A stretch of 64,000 nucleotides of DNA from JAVVVD01 sp036652795 (lineage in GTDB: Bacteria > Bacillota > Clostridia > Christensenellales > CAG-138), in contig JAVVVD010000001.1 in the NCBI GenBank assembly GCA_036652795.1, positions 310,001-374,000 on the forward strand, in the 5' to 3' direction. Shown in pieces: positions 42,148-51,077 of this stretch. A program made the position numbers and the translations under genes. Under the pieces are notes generated by a model. It searched no databases. It was not told the origin of the DNA and saw nothing but the letters and a program-made list of their open reading frames with translations. The first letter of the stretch is position 1. Every line of letters begins with the position of its first letter.

Positions 42148-43701
42148 ATGAGCGATTACATCATAGAAATGCTTAATATTACAAAGGAATTCCCTGGCAT
42201 AAAGGCAAACGATAATATCACACTTCAATTAAAAAAGGGTGAAGTCCACGCGTTGCTTGGTGAAAACGGCGCCGGCAAGTCCACCCTTATGAGCGTGCTT
42301 TTCGGCCTGTATCAGCCCGAAGCCGGTACGATCAAAAAAAACGGCGAGATAGTCAAGATAAGCAATCCCAACGATGCTAACGCATTAAATATAGGCATGG
42401 TTCATCAGCATTTTAAACTGGTTGAAGTATTTACAGTCCTTGATAACATAATTCTTGGTATTGAGCCGAATAAAATGGGATTCATTAAAAAACAGGATGC
42501 CCGAAAAAAAGTATTAGAGCTGAGCGAAAAATACGGGCTTAAGGTTGATCCTGATGCCCTTATCGAAAATATATCCGTCGGTATGCAACAGCGTGTTGAA
42601 ATACTGAAAATGCTGTATCGCGATAATGATATACTTATATTTGACGAACCTACGGCCGTGCTTACCCCACAGGAGATAGACGAACTCATGCAGATAATGC
42701 GCAACTTTACCGCTGAAGGGAAATCCATACTATTCATAACCCATAAACTCAATGAAATAATGGCCGCTGCCGACCGCTGCACAGTACTGCGAAAGGGCAA
42801 ATGTGTCGGTACTGTTGATATTTCAGATACAACCAAGGAAGAGCTTTCCCGCATGATGGTTGGCCGTGATATCAGCTTTGATGTAGAAAAAGGTCCTGCC
42901 CGCCTCGGAGATGCTGTACTTAAAGTACAAAATCTTATTGTTCCATCCAAACTGCACAACAACAACGCAGTAAAGAATGTTTCATTTAAGGTACGTGCTG
43001 GTGAAATAGTATGCCTTGCTGGTATCGAGGGTAACGGTCAAACCGAATTTGTAGCTGCGCTCACCGGGCTTGAAAAAATAAGCAGCGGCCAAATTCATCT
43101 CAATGGTACGGATATAACAAAAGCATCTATACGTGAACGTTCAAAAATCGGCATGAGCCATATCCCTGAAGACAGGCATAAATACGGACTTATTTTGGAT
43201 TACTCACTGGAGGAAAACCTTGTACTCCAGCGCTATTGGCAACCCGAGTTTCAGAAGAATGGCTTTATCAAAAAGGATGAAGTGCGCAGCTATGCGCTAA
43301 AGCTTATAGATCAATATGACATACGCAGCGGTCAAGGCCCCCTTACCAGTGCGCGCAGCATGTCCGGCGGTAACCAACAAAAAACGATAATTGCCCGCGA
43401 GATAGATAAAAATCCCGAATTACTTGTTGCCGTTCAGCCCACACGCGGCCTAGATGTTGGCGCGATAGAATATATACATAAGCAATTAATTGCCCAACGC
43501 GATGCCGGTAAGGCAGTGCTTTTGATCTCACTTGAGCTTGAAGAAGTAATGAGCGTTCCTGATCGCATACTTGTAATGCACGGTGGTGAAATAGTTTGCG
43601 AGCTTGACCCTAAAATCACTACAGTGCAGGAGTTGGGACTGTATATGGCCGGTGCAAAACGGCAACAGATAATAGAAAGCGAGGCGGACGCACATGAATA
43701 A
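42148..43701 (+). CDS. nucleoside ABC transporter ATP-binding protein (duplicated ATPase)
   Basis: A 517-residue protein with two fused ABC ATPase domains (NupO/YufO or sugar-type architecture). First half: Walker A GENGAGKS near residue 38, signature SVGMQQRVEIL near 142, Walker B LIFDEPTAVLTP near 165. Second half: GIEGNGQTE near 290, SGGNQQKTIIARE near 407, and a Walker B lacking the catalytic glutamate (VAVQPTRGLDVG), the usual degeneracy in this family. It overlaps the first permease gene by 8 bases. It supplies energy for import of nucleosides bound by the BMP lipoprotein. Confidence 0.94.
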   Translation: MSDYIIEMLNITKEFPGIKANDNITLQLKKGEVHALLGENGAGKSTLMSVLFGLYQPEAGTIKKNGEIVKISNPNDANALNIGMVHQHFKLVEVFTVLDNIILGIEPNKMGFIKKQDARKKVLELSEKYGLKVDPDALIENISVGMQQRVEILKMLYRDNDILIFDEPTAVLTPQEIDELMQIMRNFTAEGKSILFITHKLNEIMAAADRCTVLRKGKCVGTVDISDTTKEELSRMMVGRDISFDVEKGPARLGDAVLKVQNLIVPSKLHNNNAVKNVSFKVRAGEIVCLAGIEGNGQTEFVAALTGLEKISSGQIHLNGTDITKASIRERSKIGMSHIPEDRHKYGLILDYSLEENLVLQRYWQPEFQKNGFIKKDEVRSYALKLIDQYDIRSGQGPLTSARSMSGGNQQKTIIAREIDKNPELLVAVQPTRGLDVGAIEYIHKQLIAQRDAGKAVLLISLELEEVMSVPDRILVMHGGEIVCELDPKITTVQELGLYMAGAKRQQIIESEADAHE

Positions 43702-44851
43702 GTTAAAGCATCTGCTGCAAAGTAAAGGCACTACAAGTCTTCTTGCTTCACTAATTTCCATAGGTGCAGGGCTTATATTTGGTTTGATTGTGCTGCTTCT
43801 GTTGGACCCCTCCCATGCCTTGTATGGGTTTAGCCGCATATTATTTGCCGGTCTTGGTACCACCGATAAATTGGCAAAGGTGCTATATCAGGCTGCGCCA
43901 CTTGTTATGACAGGTCTATCTGTTGGCTTTGCGTTTAAAACTGGACTTTTCAATATAGGTGCAACTGGGCAATATACCATTGGCGCGTTCTTCGCGCTGG
44001 TATGTGCCATACAGTTCCAACTGCCATGGTATGTATGCCTTGTAGCGTCTATGATAGGCGGTGCAATTTGGGGCGTATTCCCTGGATTTTTCAAAGCGAT
44101 ATTCAATGTTAATGAGGTAATAACCTCTATAATGTTCAACTGGCTGGCACTATTTACCGCAAACCTTTGCATAAATAACATGCCTATGATGCTGGCAAAA
44201 TTCTGGGGACAAACTCAAATGGACAGAACAGCCAGTTTAGCAATAGCAAATCCTGCGGCGATATTACCCAAGCTGGGGCTTGATGTACTGCTTAACTCCA
44301 CCTACATGAATATTGGCATATTCATAGCAATAATCTTTGCAATACTGATATGGATAATCCTTAGCAAAACCACATTCGGCTACGAACTAAAGGCATGCGG
44401 TTATAACCGCAACGCCAGTATGTACGCTGGGGTCAACGCAAAACGCAATATCGTGTTATCGATGATGATTGCAGGCGCACTTTCCGGTGCTGCCGGTGGA
44501 ATGTATTACCTTGCAGGCACAGGCCAATATACCCTGCTAAAGGTACTGCTTACCGCAGGCTTCAATGGCATCCCCGTTGCGCTGCTGGCTTCATCACATC
44601 CGATAGGCACAATATTTTCGGCGCTGTTTGTTTCATATATACAGGTTGGCGGTGACGCCATGCAGCCTGAATTTGTAAAAGAGATAATCGACATAATCAT
44701 AGCCGTAATAATCTATCTTGCCGCATTCTCTCTGCTAATACGCGAATTGCTAATACGGCGCAAAACCAAGGATACATTTAACATAGGCGACGAAGATTCG
44801 CATCCGTCTGATATATCAACAGATTCAGAAAGCGAGGTGCCGTACAAATGA
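43694..44851 (+). CDS. nucleoside ABC transporter permease 1
   Basis: A 385-residue polytopic permease of the BPD_transp_2 family (NupP/YufP type), about nine or ten hydrophobic segments. Family features are GLFNIGATGQYTIGAFFAL and the EAA-like cytoplasmic loop LKACGYNRNASMYAGVNAKR. A polar acidic tail (DEDSHPSDISTDSESE) follows the last segment. It overlaps the ATPase gene by 8 bases and the second permease by 4, so all are on one message. Confidence 0.93.
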   Translation: MNKLKHLLQSKGTTSLLASLISIGAGLIFGLIVLLLLDPSHALYGFSRILFAGLGTTDKLAKVLYQAAPLVMTGLSVGFAFKTGLFNIGATGQYTIGAFFALVCAIQFQLPWYVCLVASMIGGAIWGVFPGFFKAIFNVNEVITSIMFNWLALFTANLCINNMPMMLAKFWGQTQMDRTASLAIANPAAILPKLGLDVLLNSTYMNIGIFIAIIFAILIWIILSKTTFGYELKACGYNRNASMYAGVNAKRNIVLSMMIAGALSGAAGGMYYLAGTGQYTLLKVLLTAGFNGIPVALLASSHPIGTIFSALFVSYIQVGGDAMQPEFVKEIIDIIIAVIIYLAAFSLLIRELLIRRKTKDTFNIGDEDSHPSDISTDSESEVPYK

Positions 44852-45834
44852 GAATACTTGCTGACATATTAAGCGCCACCATACTTTTTGCCATACCACT
44901 GCTGCTGGTTGCGCTTGGCGGCATGTTTTCTGAGCGCAGCGGCATAGTCAACATTGCGCTTGAGGGAATAATGATTGTTGGAGCGCTTATCAGCTGTCTC
45001 TGCCTGCGCATTTTCGACATCTCAGGACTGGGCAATAGCGCCCCTCAGCTTGCTGTATTGCTCGCAATGCTGGCTGCCGCCGCATCAGGTGCTTTATACT
45101 CGCTTTTGCTTGCGTTTGCTTCTATTAACCTTAAAGCTGACCAGACCATCGGCGGTACGGCACTCAACATGCTTGCCCCTGCTTTTGCTATCGTACTCAC
45201 ATGGGCAATTCAGGGTCAGGGTCAAACCACAATTCTTATCCCCACCTGGACAAGGATTACGCAAAGCACACTTGGCATTGCGCAGAGCGATGGATTTTTT
45301 CAAACTATACTATTCAAAAATCTATATCTTACAACGCCAATAGCATTAATCCTGCTCATCTGCACGATAGTATTGCTATACAAAACGCGTTTCGGACTAC
45401 GTCTGCGTGCTTGCGGTGAACATCCTCAGGCTGCTGACTCTGTTGGCATTAATGTATACCGCATGCGTTATGCCGGCGTGTTCATCTCCGGTTTGCTTGG
45501 CGGCATAGGCGGCATGGCATATACTGTAGCTGCCGGCTCTGGCTTTCAATCCTCTGTGGCCGGATATGGATTCCTCGCATTGGCCGTTATGATATTTGGC
45601 AATTGGAAACCACTAAACATACTTGGCGCTTCGCTCTTCTTTGCGCTGTTTAAAATCATCGGCTCATACAGCGGCAGTATTCCGTTCCTGCCAAGCTTTG
45701 ATAATATTAATGCCAGCGAATATATCTACCTTATGCTTCCTTACATTGTCACCATGGTGGTGCTCATACTTACATCTAAAAAATCCAGAGCACCAAAGGC
45801 TGAAGGAATTCCTTATGATAAGGGTGAGCGTTAA
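44848..45834 (+). CDS. nucleoside ABC transporter permease 2
   Basis: A 328-residue polytopic permease (NupQ/YufQ type), about nine hydrophobic segments. The early GGMFSERSGIVNIALEGIMI and the coupling-loop LRACGEHPQAADSVGINVYR are family hallmarks. It overlaps the preceding permease by 4 bases. A terminator at 45843-45870 lies just after it, before the thymidine kinase gene. Confidence 0.93.
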   Translation: MRILADILSATILFAIPLLLVALGGMFSERSGIVNIALEGIMIVGALISCLCLRIFDISGLGNSAPQLAVLLAMLAAAASGALYSLLLAFASINLKADQTIGGTALNMLAPAFAIVLTWAIQGQGQTTILIPTWTRITQSTLGIAQSDGFFQTILFKNLYLTTPIALILLICTIVLLYKTRFGLRLRACGEHPQAADSVGINVYRMRYAGVFISGLLGGIGGMAYTVAAGSGFQSSVAGYGFLALAVMIFGNWKPLNILGASLFFALFKIIGSYSGSIPFLPSFDNINASEYIYLMLPYIVTMVVLILTSKKSRAPKAEGIPYDKGER

Positions 45835-45842
45835 ACGCATTC

Positions 45843-45870
45843 AAGGCCGCACACCATGCGGCCTTTATTT
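45843..45870 (+). terminator. terminator after the nucleoside ABC operon
   Basis: Nine-base-pair stem AAGGCCGCA/TGCGGCCTT (45843-45851, 45857-45865) with CACCA loop, then TATTTCATTTATTTTTC. It sits directly before the thymidine kinase ribosome site, so kinase expression may depend on readthrough. Confidence 0.7.
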
Positions 45871-45891
45871 CATTTATTTTTCGAGGTAAAT

Positions 45892-46473
45892 ATGGCCAAA
45901 TTATATTTCAGATACGGAGCAATGTGCTCCAGTAAAACCGCAAATGCGATAATGGTAAAGTATAATTATGGTGAACGCGGTCAACACGCGCTTCTTGTAA
46001 AGCCCGAAGTGGACATGCGAGATGGAGTACATGTTCTAAAATCCCGCTGCGGCTTATCTGATGAATGTGTGATGTTTCATGAGATAGATCTTGAATCGGT
46101 AAAATGCGGCAAATACGATTGTCTTATAGTTGATGAAGCGCAGTTCCTTTCAAAAAGGGATGTTGACCTGCTTTGCGAGATCGTTGATAATTACGGCGTG
46201 CCAGTGATATGCTATGGTCTGCGCACTGATTTCCAAGGTAATTTTTTTGAGGGCAGCCATTGGCTTATGGCGCGCGCAGATACGATAGAAGAAATTAAAA
46301 CCATTTGTTGGTGCGGTCACAAGGCGATCTGTAATGCACGTTTGGATGGGCATGGCGGAATAACTAAAGTTGGTGAACAGGTTGTACTCGGTGCAAATGA
46401 CAAATATATAAGCCTTTGCCGCAAGCATTGGTGCGAGGGTGATCCCGGCCCCGGATTGCGTGGTAATAAATGA
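45892..46473 (+). CDS. tdk: thymidine kinase (type II)
   Basis: Phosphorylates thymidine (and deoxyuridine) with ATP for pyrimidine salvage. The 193-residue product starts MAKLYFRYGAMCSSKTANAI, a P loop in the form common to clostridial Tdk, with SSK where other species have SGK. It has the DEAQF motif (LIVDEAQFLSK) and the zinc-binding cysteines in CWCGHKAICNA. The length is the usual 190-200 residues. I set the start at the ATG at 45892, with GAGGT four bases upstream. It overlaps the next gene by 4 bases and lies behind a nucleoside importer, so import and trapping are linked. Confidence 0.94.
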   Translation: MAKLYFRYGAMCSSKTANAIMVKYNYGERGQHALLVKPEVDMRDGVHVLKSRCGLSDECVMFHEIDLESVKCGKYDCLIVDEAQFLSKRDVDLLCEIVDNYGVPVICYGLRTDFQGNFFEGSHWLMARADTIEEIKTICWCGHKAICNARLDGHGGITKVGEQVVLGANDKYISLCRKHWCEGDPGPGLRGNK

Positions 46474-46868
46474 GATTTTATGTTGCCAGCGGCCTTGAAA
46501 ACCGTGATAAGGTGCACTCTGTAATACAACACCTCATCATGCTCGGTCATCAACCATCATATGATTGGACGCAGCACGGTGATGTGCGCGGCGATGGCCA
46601 GCCTAGAATGCGCGAAGTATCAGTCAGCGAAACCTCAGGCATTATCAGTTCAGAACTGGTGTTGATAATGTTGCCCGGTGGTAAGGGCACGCATATAGAG
46701 CTTGGTTTGGCGCTTGCCTCCTGTAACGGTAAACGCATAATGCTGTGGTCAGAAACCGGCGCTGAATTTGTTCAAGGCGCTGGAACCTGTGTGTTCTACC
46801 ATCATCCGTCTATTGAACAGATATGCTGTGATATTGAACAGCTTTATAAGCTATTGGCTGAGCTTTAA
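46470..46868 (+). CDS. nucleoside 2-deoxyribosyltransferase-like protein
   Basis: A 132-residue protein with the fold pattern of nucleoside 2-deoxyribosyltransferases: ASGLENRDKVHSVIQHL at the start, a catalytic-type region with SYDWTQHGDV, and the closing motif GGKGTHIELGLALA carrying the conserved glutamate. These enzymes swap bases between deoxynucleosides; short family members may instead hydrolyse nucleotides or be of unknown use. Coupled by 4-base overlap to thymidine kinase, which supports a nucleoside role. The assignment is a family-level inference. Confidence 0.75.
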   Translation: MRFYVASGLENRDKVHSVIQHLIMLGHQPSYDWTQHGDVRGDGQPRMREVSVSETSGIISSELVLIMLPGGKGTHIELGLALASCNGKRIMLWSETGAEFVQGAGTCVFYHHPSIEQICCDIEQLYKLLAEL

Positions 46869-46886
46869 TTGATGGAATAAAGTACT

Positions 46887-46920
46887 AAGGCCGCCCGAAC
46901 AAACGGACGGCCTTTGATAT
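46887..46920. terminator. terminator between the nucleoside block and the DUF1002 gene
   Basis: Stem AAGGCCG-CCG/CGG-CGGCCTT with one mismatch, a short T tract on the plus side and a weaker one on the minus side; lies between convergent genes. Confidence 0.7.
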
Positions 46921-46928
46921 TTGCTACG

Positions 46929-47804
46929 TTAGTTACCTTTTTTAAACAGGTTTGTGAAAAAATCACCTACAGATACAAAGAAGCTCTTAACATTTTGCCC
47001 GAGTTTGGATAGTTTTTCCTGAACTTTACTTGCCTTCTGTACCGTTTCAGTCAATGATATCAGCTTTTTTTTGAGTTCACTAATATCCAACTTCTCAAGT
47101 TGGCGGCATAATTTCAATAGCTGATCTACCTGCGCATCAGTTATCGATACATTATAATCCTTTGCAATACGTCTTATCTCACCCTTAACCTCTTCATCTG
47201 TCATATTCTGGGTTTGATCAAGTATCTTTTTCAGTTCGTTAATCATTTGTGTAGCGTCAGCACTGCCTATATATTCTGCAAGCTGACCCGTAACAACCAG
47301 TTCCTCGGCACCTACACTTTTCGCCAATGAGGACAGCTCTAGGCCTGTAATATCCTCGTATGCCCTATATATGCCGGTTAAAGCAGCCGTTCCAGAAACC
47401 GGGAATGGTGCACTGACCATAACTTTGGCATCTGAAATTCCCGCTGTCGTAAGTGCATTCACATACATTTGCGAAGTACACCAGTTGATATTGTTGGTGC
47501 TTACGCTAAGCCCTTCACCAGTTTCAAGCATCGTAATATAGATACACGAAAGAGCTACGTTGCCAATTTTTTCGTCCGGCACAAGCCCTTCGAGATACTC
47601 TCGCTCGTTTTCGTTTGTAACAATTATCTCTGTTACAGTATTAGGCTCAATTCCAAAGTCCTTATATATTTTTGCACGCTGTGTTTCATCCAGATTAGCC
47701 CCGATGGTAACGCGTTGCTCGCCTGTTTCCAGTGCAAATGCAGTAGATCCCAAAACTCCTAATACAAGTATCAATGCCAGCGCCGCTGCTAAACATTTTC
47801 TCAT
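46929..47804 (-). CDS. secreted DUF1002 protein
   Basis: A 291-residue secreted protein: cleavable signal peptide (about 1-24, hydrophobic ALALILVLGVLGSTAFA), then the DUF1002 domain (VTIGANLDETQRAKIYKDFGI, NINWCTSQMYVNAL, VMVSAPFPVSGTAALTG) and a helical coiled C-terminus rich in lysine (KKLISLTETVQKASKVQEKLS). DUF1002 proteins occur in Firmicutes and are of unknown function. A TGG-TATAAT extended -10 lies upstream at 47845-47850, and GGAGG precedes the ATG. Convergent with the thymidine kinase block. Confidence 0.85.
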   Translation of the reverse strand: MRKCLAAALALILVLGVLGSTAFALETGEQRVTIGANLDETQRAKIYKDFGIEPNTVTEIIVTNENEREYLEGLVPDEKIGNVALSCIYITMLETGEGLSVSTNNINWCTSQMYVNALTTAGISDAKVMVSAPFPVSGTAALTGIYRAYEDITGLELSSLAKSVGAEELVVTGQLAEYIGSADATQMINELKKILDQTQNMTDEEVKGEIRRIAKDYNVSITDAQVDQLLKLCRQLEKLDISELKKKLISLTETVQKASKVQEKLSKLGQNVKSFFVSVGDFFTNLFKKGN

Positions 47805-48103
47805 AAATTTGCCTCCAATTTGATAGGTATTATTCTTCGTTTAGATTATACCACAATCCAAATAAGTTTATTTTAAAATATATGTGAATATTTTTTATGG
47901 TTTTTTATGGTCTGCATTATTTAGCGTCACATATACAACGTACTCACAACAACCCAAGCATTCATGCTTTTACACATACAACAATTTGCTTCAAGCCGTT
48001 ATTCAAACATCAATACCATTTATACAATCGATTTTTTAGTAAGAAGCTCATTTAATACACAAATGGTAATTACAGGTATTTGTTTCAGTTGTTTGCAAAT
48101 AAA
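47805..48103. other. intergenic stretch without a supported gene
   Basis: About 300 bases, strongly AT-rich, between the DUF1002 gene and the ispH-rpsA terminator. It holds the DUF1002 promoter (TATAAT on the minus strand, 47850-47845). Nothing else convincing was seen; the one open frame here (47964-48176) has no ribosome site and runs across the terminator. Confidence 0.5.
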
Positions 48104-48133
48104 AAGAGAGGTTGTCGTTAAACAGCCTCTCTT
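48104..48133 (-). terminator. terminator of the ispH-rpsA transcript
   Basis: Eight-base-pair stem AAGAGAGG/CCTCTCTT (48104-48111 with 48126-48133) and, on the minus strand, a following TTTTTATTTGC, 12 bases after the stop codon at 48145. Confidence 0.85.
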
Positions 48134-48144
48134 GCTTTATTATG

Positions 48145-50478
48145 TCACTTTGATTCATCCGAATCGGAAGAATTAAAGCCTGAGAACAGATCGGCCAGCG
48201 ATGTAGTTGCTTGCTGCACAGGTGGCAGCTCATAATTATCCGTGTTCTCGCGACGTGGGCGACGATCACGGCGATCTCCACGATCTCCACGATCAGGAGC
48301 ACGATCCGCGCGCTCATTGTTGTTCTGCGGTGCCGAGTTCTCACGGCGTTTGGGCGCCTGCTGATGTTGCTCAGGGGCTGACGCACGCTGTTCTGTGCGC
48401 TCCGCAGCTATGCGATCACGCTCTTCACGTTCTCTTTCAAGTTCAGCTACCAAATCCGGGTTCTCGTCAAGCAATACTTCCCTACGGCTAAGGCTTATGC
48501 GCTTTGCTTCAGGATTAACATCCAATACCTTGCAACGCACGATATCGCCAACATTGATTTCATCTTCCACTTTCTCGATGCGCCTTACGCCCACCTGAGA
48601 GATATGGATTAGACCGTCTATCGTAGGCTCAAGCGCAACAAATGCACCAAACGGTACAATGCGCACTACCTTACCCTCGACTACTACGCCAACAGGATAC
48701 TTTTGATCTGCAAGCGTCCACGGTTTGGGCTGTAATTGCTTGTAACCAAGCGATACACGCTGTCTCTCGACATCAACGTCGCGTATAAGAACTTCAATTT
48801 CCTGACCAATCGTAAGCACATCAGAAGGGTGCTTAACTCTGCCCCATGCCACATCAGTAACATGAACCAAACCATCAATGCCGCCGATATCAACAAATGC
48901 ACCAAAGTCGGTAAGTCTGCGAACCACACCATTGATTTTAGACCCAACAACCAACTGACCCCAGATCAGCTTTTTGGCATCTTCTGCTTCGGCCTGCATA
49001 ACAGCCTTATGCGAAGCAACTATGCGCTTGCGCGACTTGTCCACTTCGATTACTTTAAGCTTTAGCTCCTTGCCAACAAACTCGCCAATATTCTCAACAT
49101 ATTTTGTTGATAACTGTGACGCAGGCACGAACGCCCTTACACCCTCTATCGAGGCGATAAGGCCACCCTTGACCACTTCTCTGCCAACGGCATCAAATAT
49201 TCTATCCTGAATATTATCGTCCGCCATAAGCGTATCCCACATCTTCTTGCTCTCAACATTTTTATGTGAAAGCAACACGTTACCCTCACCGTCGTTAACC
49301 TTGAGCACCTCTACCTCGATCTCGTCACCGATTTTCACAACATCTGCGGGATTTACATCCGTATCTGAAGAGAATTCGCTGCGAGGAATGAATCCGTCCG
49401 ACTTATAGCCGATATTGACGCAAACTTCTCCGTCAACTATCTGCACCACAGATCCAGTCAGCACTTGACCGTTTCTGATTCGAACCAGCGTCTTTTCAAA
49501 CGCTTCCTCGAAATTCGGGTCGGCGTTCTCCACAGGTTCAGCCGTGTCTGCAGCAGAGATTGCCGCAGCGGGTTCTTCGACGGTAGCTGTTGCTTCCGTT
49601 GCGACCTCACATTTTTCTTCTTCCGGATTTCCAGCCATCGTCATTTCCAGTTCGCTCATTCCAGTAATAACCTCCCTAATTATCCAATTCGGCGTCGATG
49701 CGCCTCCAACAATACCTATTATATCATTCGAGTGTAATTTATCAAGTGAAAGTTCAGATACTTTAGAGATTAGCTGAATATTTTTACAATTTTCTCTACA
49801 TGCAGCCGCAAGCTTTTCTGTGTTTGAGCTATTGCGATTCCCAACTACTATCATTTGTGTACATTCACCGCTCAATTGCCCCGCTTCCTTCTGCCTAGCA
49901 CGGGTCGTATTGCACAGCGTATTAAATATTTTAGCGTCATTATATTTTGATAGAACAACAGAAGATATGCGATCAAATAGCTCTGACGAAAATGTAGTTT
50001 GGGATACGAGGCACACTCTGCCATCGCATTCATATTCCCGCGCATCCTCAGCTGTTTGTACAAATGCAGCGGTATTATCGCACCATCCAGCTATTCCCAT
50101 CACTTCGGGATGTGATGGCTCCCCTAATATTACGATTGAGTATCCATTATTATAATGTTCATTTACTATTCCATGTATTTTTTTAACGAACGGACAGGTG
50201 GCATCAACAATATTAAAGCCACGCACATCACATTGCCCATATGCACTTTTGCCGATGCCGTGTGAGCGTATAACAACAGTGCTGCCACATGGTATATCAT
50301 CAATTTTTTCGGCGGGTATAATATGTTTATCTCTGAGTTCTTTTATTACCTCATCATTATGTATAAGTTCACCAAGCGTATATACAATCTTAGCACCATC
50401 AGCACACGATTCCGCCATGCTTATCGCCCGCTCTACTCCGAAGCAAAAGCCAATGTTATCCGCAACCCTTATCTGCAA
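48145..50478 (-). CDS. ispH: IspH-ribosomal protein S1 fusion
   Basis: A 777-residue fusion of 4-hydroxy-3-methylbut-2-enyl diphosphate reductase (IspH, residues about 1-280) and ribosomal protein S1 (about 335-700). IspH uses a 4Fe-4S centre to make IPP and DMAPP in the MEP pathway; cysteines are seen in GFCFGVERA, DATCPFVKK and CNTTRARQ. Four S1 domains follow (beginnings at GQVLTGSVVQI, VVKGGLIASIEG, VGSKINGVVRRLTDFGAF and VGVVVEGKVVRIVPFGAF). The fusion is known in Clostridia. The tail (700-777) is rich in arginine and aspartate (RGDRGDRRDRRPRRE) and probably disordered. It overlaps plsC by 10 bases and ends the surE-rpsA operon. Confidence 0.96.
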   Translation of the reverse strand: MQIRVADNIGFCFGVERAISMAESCADGAKIVYTLGELIHNDEVIKELRDKHIIPAEKIDDIPCGSTVVIRSHGIGKSAYGQCDVRGFNIVDATCPFVKKIHGIVNEHYNNGYSIVILGEPSHPEVMGIAGWCDNTAAFVQTAEDAREYECDGRVCLVSQTTFSSELFDRISSVVLSKYNDAKIFNTLCNTTRARQKEAGQLSGECTQMIVVGNRNSSNTEKLAAACRENCKNIQLISKVSELSLDKLHSNDIIGIVGGASTPNWIIREVITGMSELEMTMAGNPEEEKCEVATEATATVEEPAAAISAADTAEPVENADPNFEEAFEKTLVRIRNGQVLTGSVVQIVDGEVCVNIGYKSDGFIPRSEFSSDTDVNPADVVKIGDEIEVEVLKVNDGEGNVLLSHKNVESKKMWDTLMADDNIQDRIFDAVGREVVKGGLIASIEGVRAFVPASQLSTKYVENIGEFVGKELKLKVIEVDKSRKRIVASHKAVMQAEAEDAKKLIWGQLVVGSKINGVVRRLTDFGAFVDIGGIDGLVHVTDVAWGRVKHPSDVLTIGQEIEVLIRDVDVERQRVSLGYKQLQPKPWTLADQKYPVGVVVEGKVVRIVPFGAFVALEPTIDGLIHISQVGVRRIEKVEDEINVGDIVRCKVLDVNPEAKRISLSRREVLLDENPDLVAELEREREERDRIAAERTEQRASAPEQHQQAPKRRENSAPQNNNERADRAPDRGDRGDRRDRRPRRENTDNYELPPVQQATTSLADLFSGFNSSDSDESK

Positions 50479-51071
50479 TACATTTCCTCCAATTCTACAC
50501 GCAGTGCATCTATCGAGTCTGATATTTCGTCCGTAACAACGTCTACCAACGTTGACTTGCTTGAATTTGCAATCAAGTTGTTAACATCGATTGGTTTACC
50601 TACCATCATTATCGGATGTACCCTACGGTAGCTGTCCGGGTATATATACATTGGTATCACAGGTGCTCCCGAACGTATTGCAAGAAGTGCTGCACCCTTT
50701 TCGAATTCATCTAGTCTGCCGGTAATAGCGCGCTTACCCTCTGGGAATATACCAAAGACCTTGCCGCTGTTTAATACCGAAAGTGCGTTTTTAAGCGATT
50801 GTAGATCCACAGCGCTGCGGTTTACAGGGAAAGCAAACAGCGACCTGAAGAATAGGTTGCCCACTCCAGAGCTGAACAGCTCTTTTTTTGCCATGAAATG
50901 CACTATGCGCGGCGATACTATACCTATGACCATTGGATCTCCCATGGAAATATGGTTGCATACGAATATCGCCTTGCCCTTTATCATTAGGTTTTGTTTC
51001 CCGTGCACTATCGGCCTTAATACCAGCAATATAAATGGGCCGATCAAATACTTTAGCAGTATGTAGAACAT
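50469..51071 (-). CDS. plsC: 1-acyl-sn-glycerol-3-phosphate acyltransferase-like protein
   Basis: A 200-residue membrane-associated acyltransferase. The catalytic HxxxxD motif appears as NHISMGDP near residue 40, and the phosphate-binding block as FPEGKRAITG further on. The start MFYILLKYLIGPFIL is a hydrophobic anchor. It would transfer an acyl chain to lysophosphatidic acid in phospholipid synthesis. It lies 6 bases after cmk and overlaps ispH-rpsA; this order is common in Clostridia. Confidence 0.92.
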   Translation of the reverse strand: MFYILLKYLIGPFILLVLRPIVHGKQNLMIKGKAIFVCNHISMGDPMVIGIVSPRIVHFMAKKELFSSGVGNLFFRSLFAFPVNRSAVDLQSLKNALSVLNSGKVFGIFPEGKRAITGRLDEFEKGAALLAIRSGAPVIPMYIYPDSYRRVHPIMMVGKPIDVNNLIANSSKSTLVDVVTDEISDSIDALRVELEEMYCR

Positions 51072-51077
51072 AGCCTC

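Noticed and set aside
42405..42965. 186-codon minus-strand frame inside the ABC ATPase gene
   Set aside because: Shadow of the ATPase frame; serine-rich, no start signal.
43430..43460. Loss of the catalytic glutamate in the second Walker B of the ABC ATPase as a defect
   Set aside because: VAVQPTRGLDVG is the normal form for the second half in nucleoside/sugar-type duplicated ATPases.
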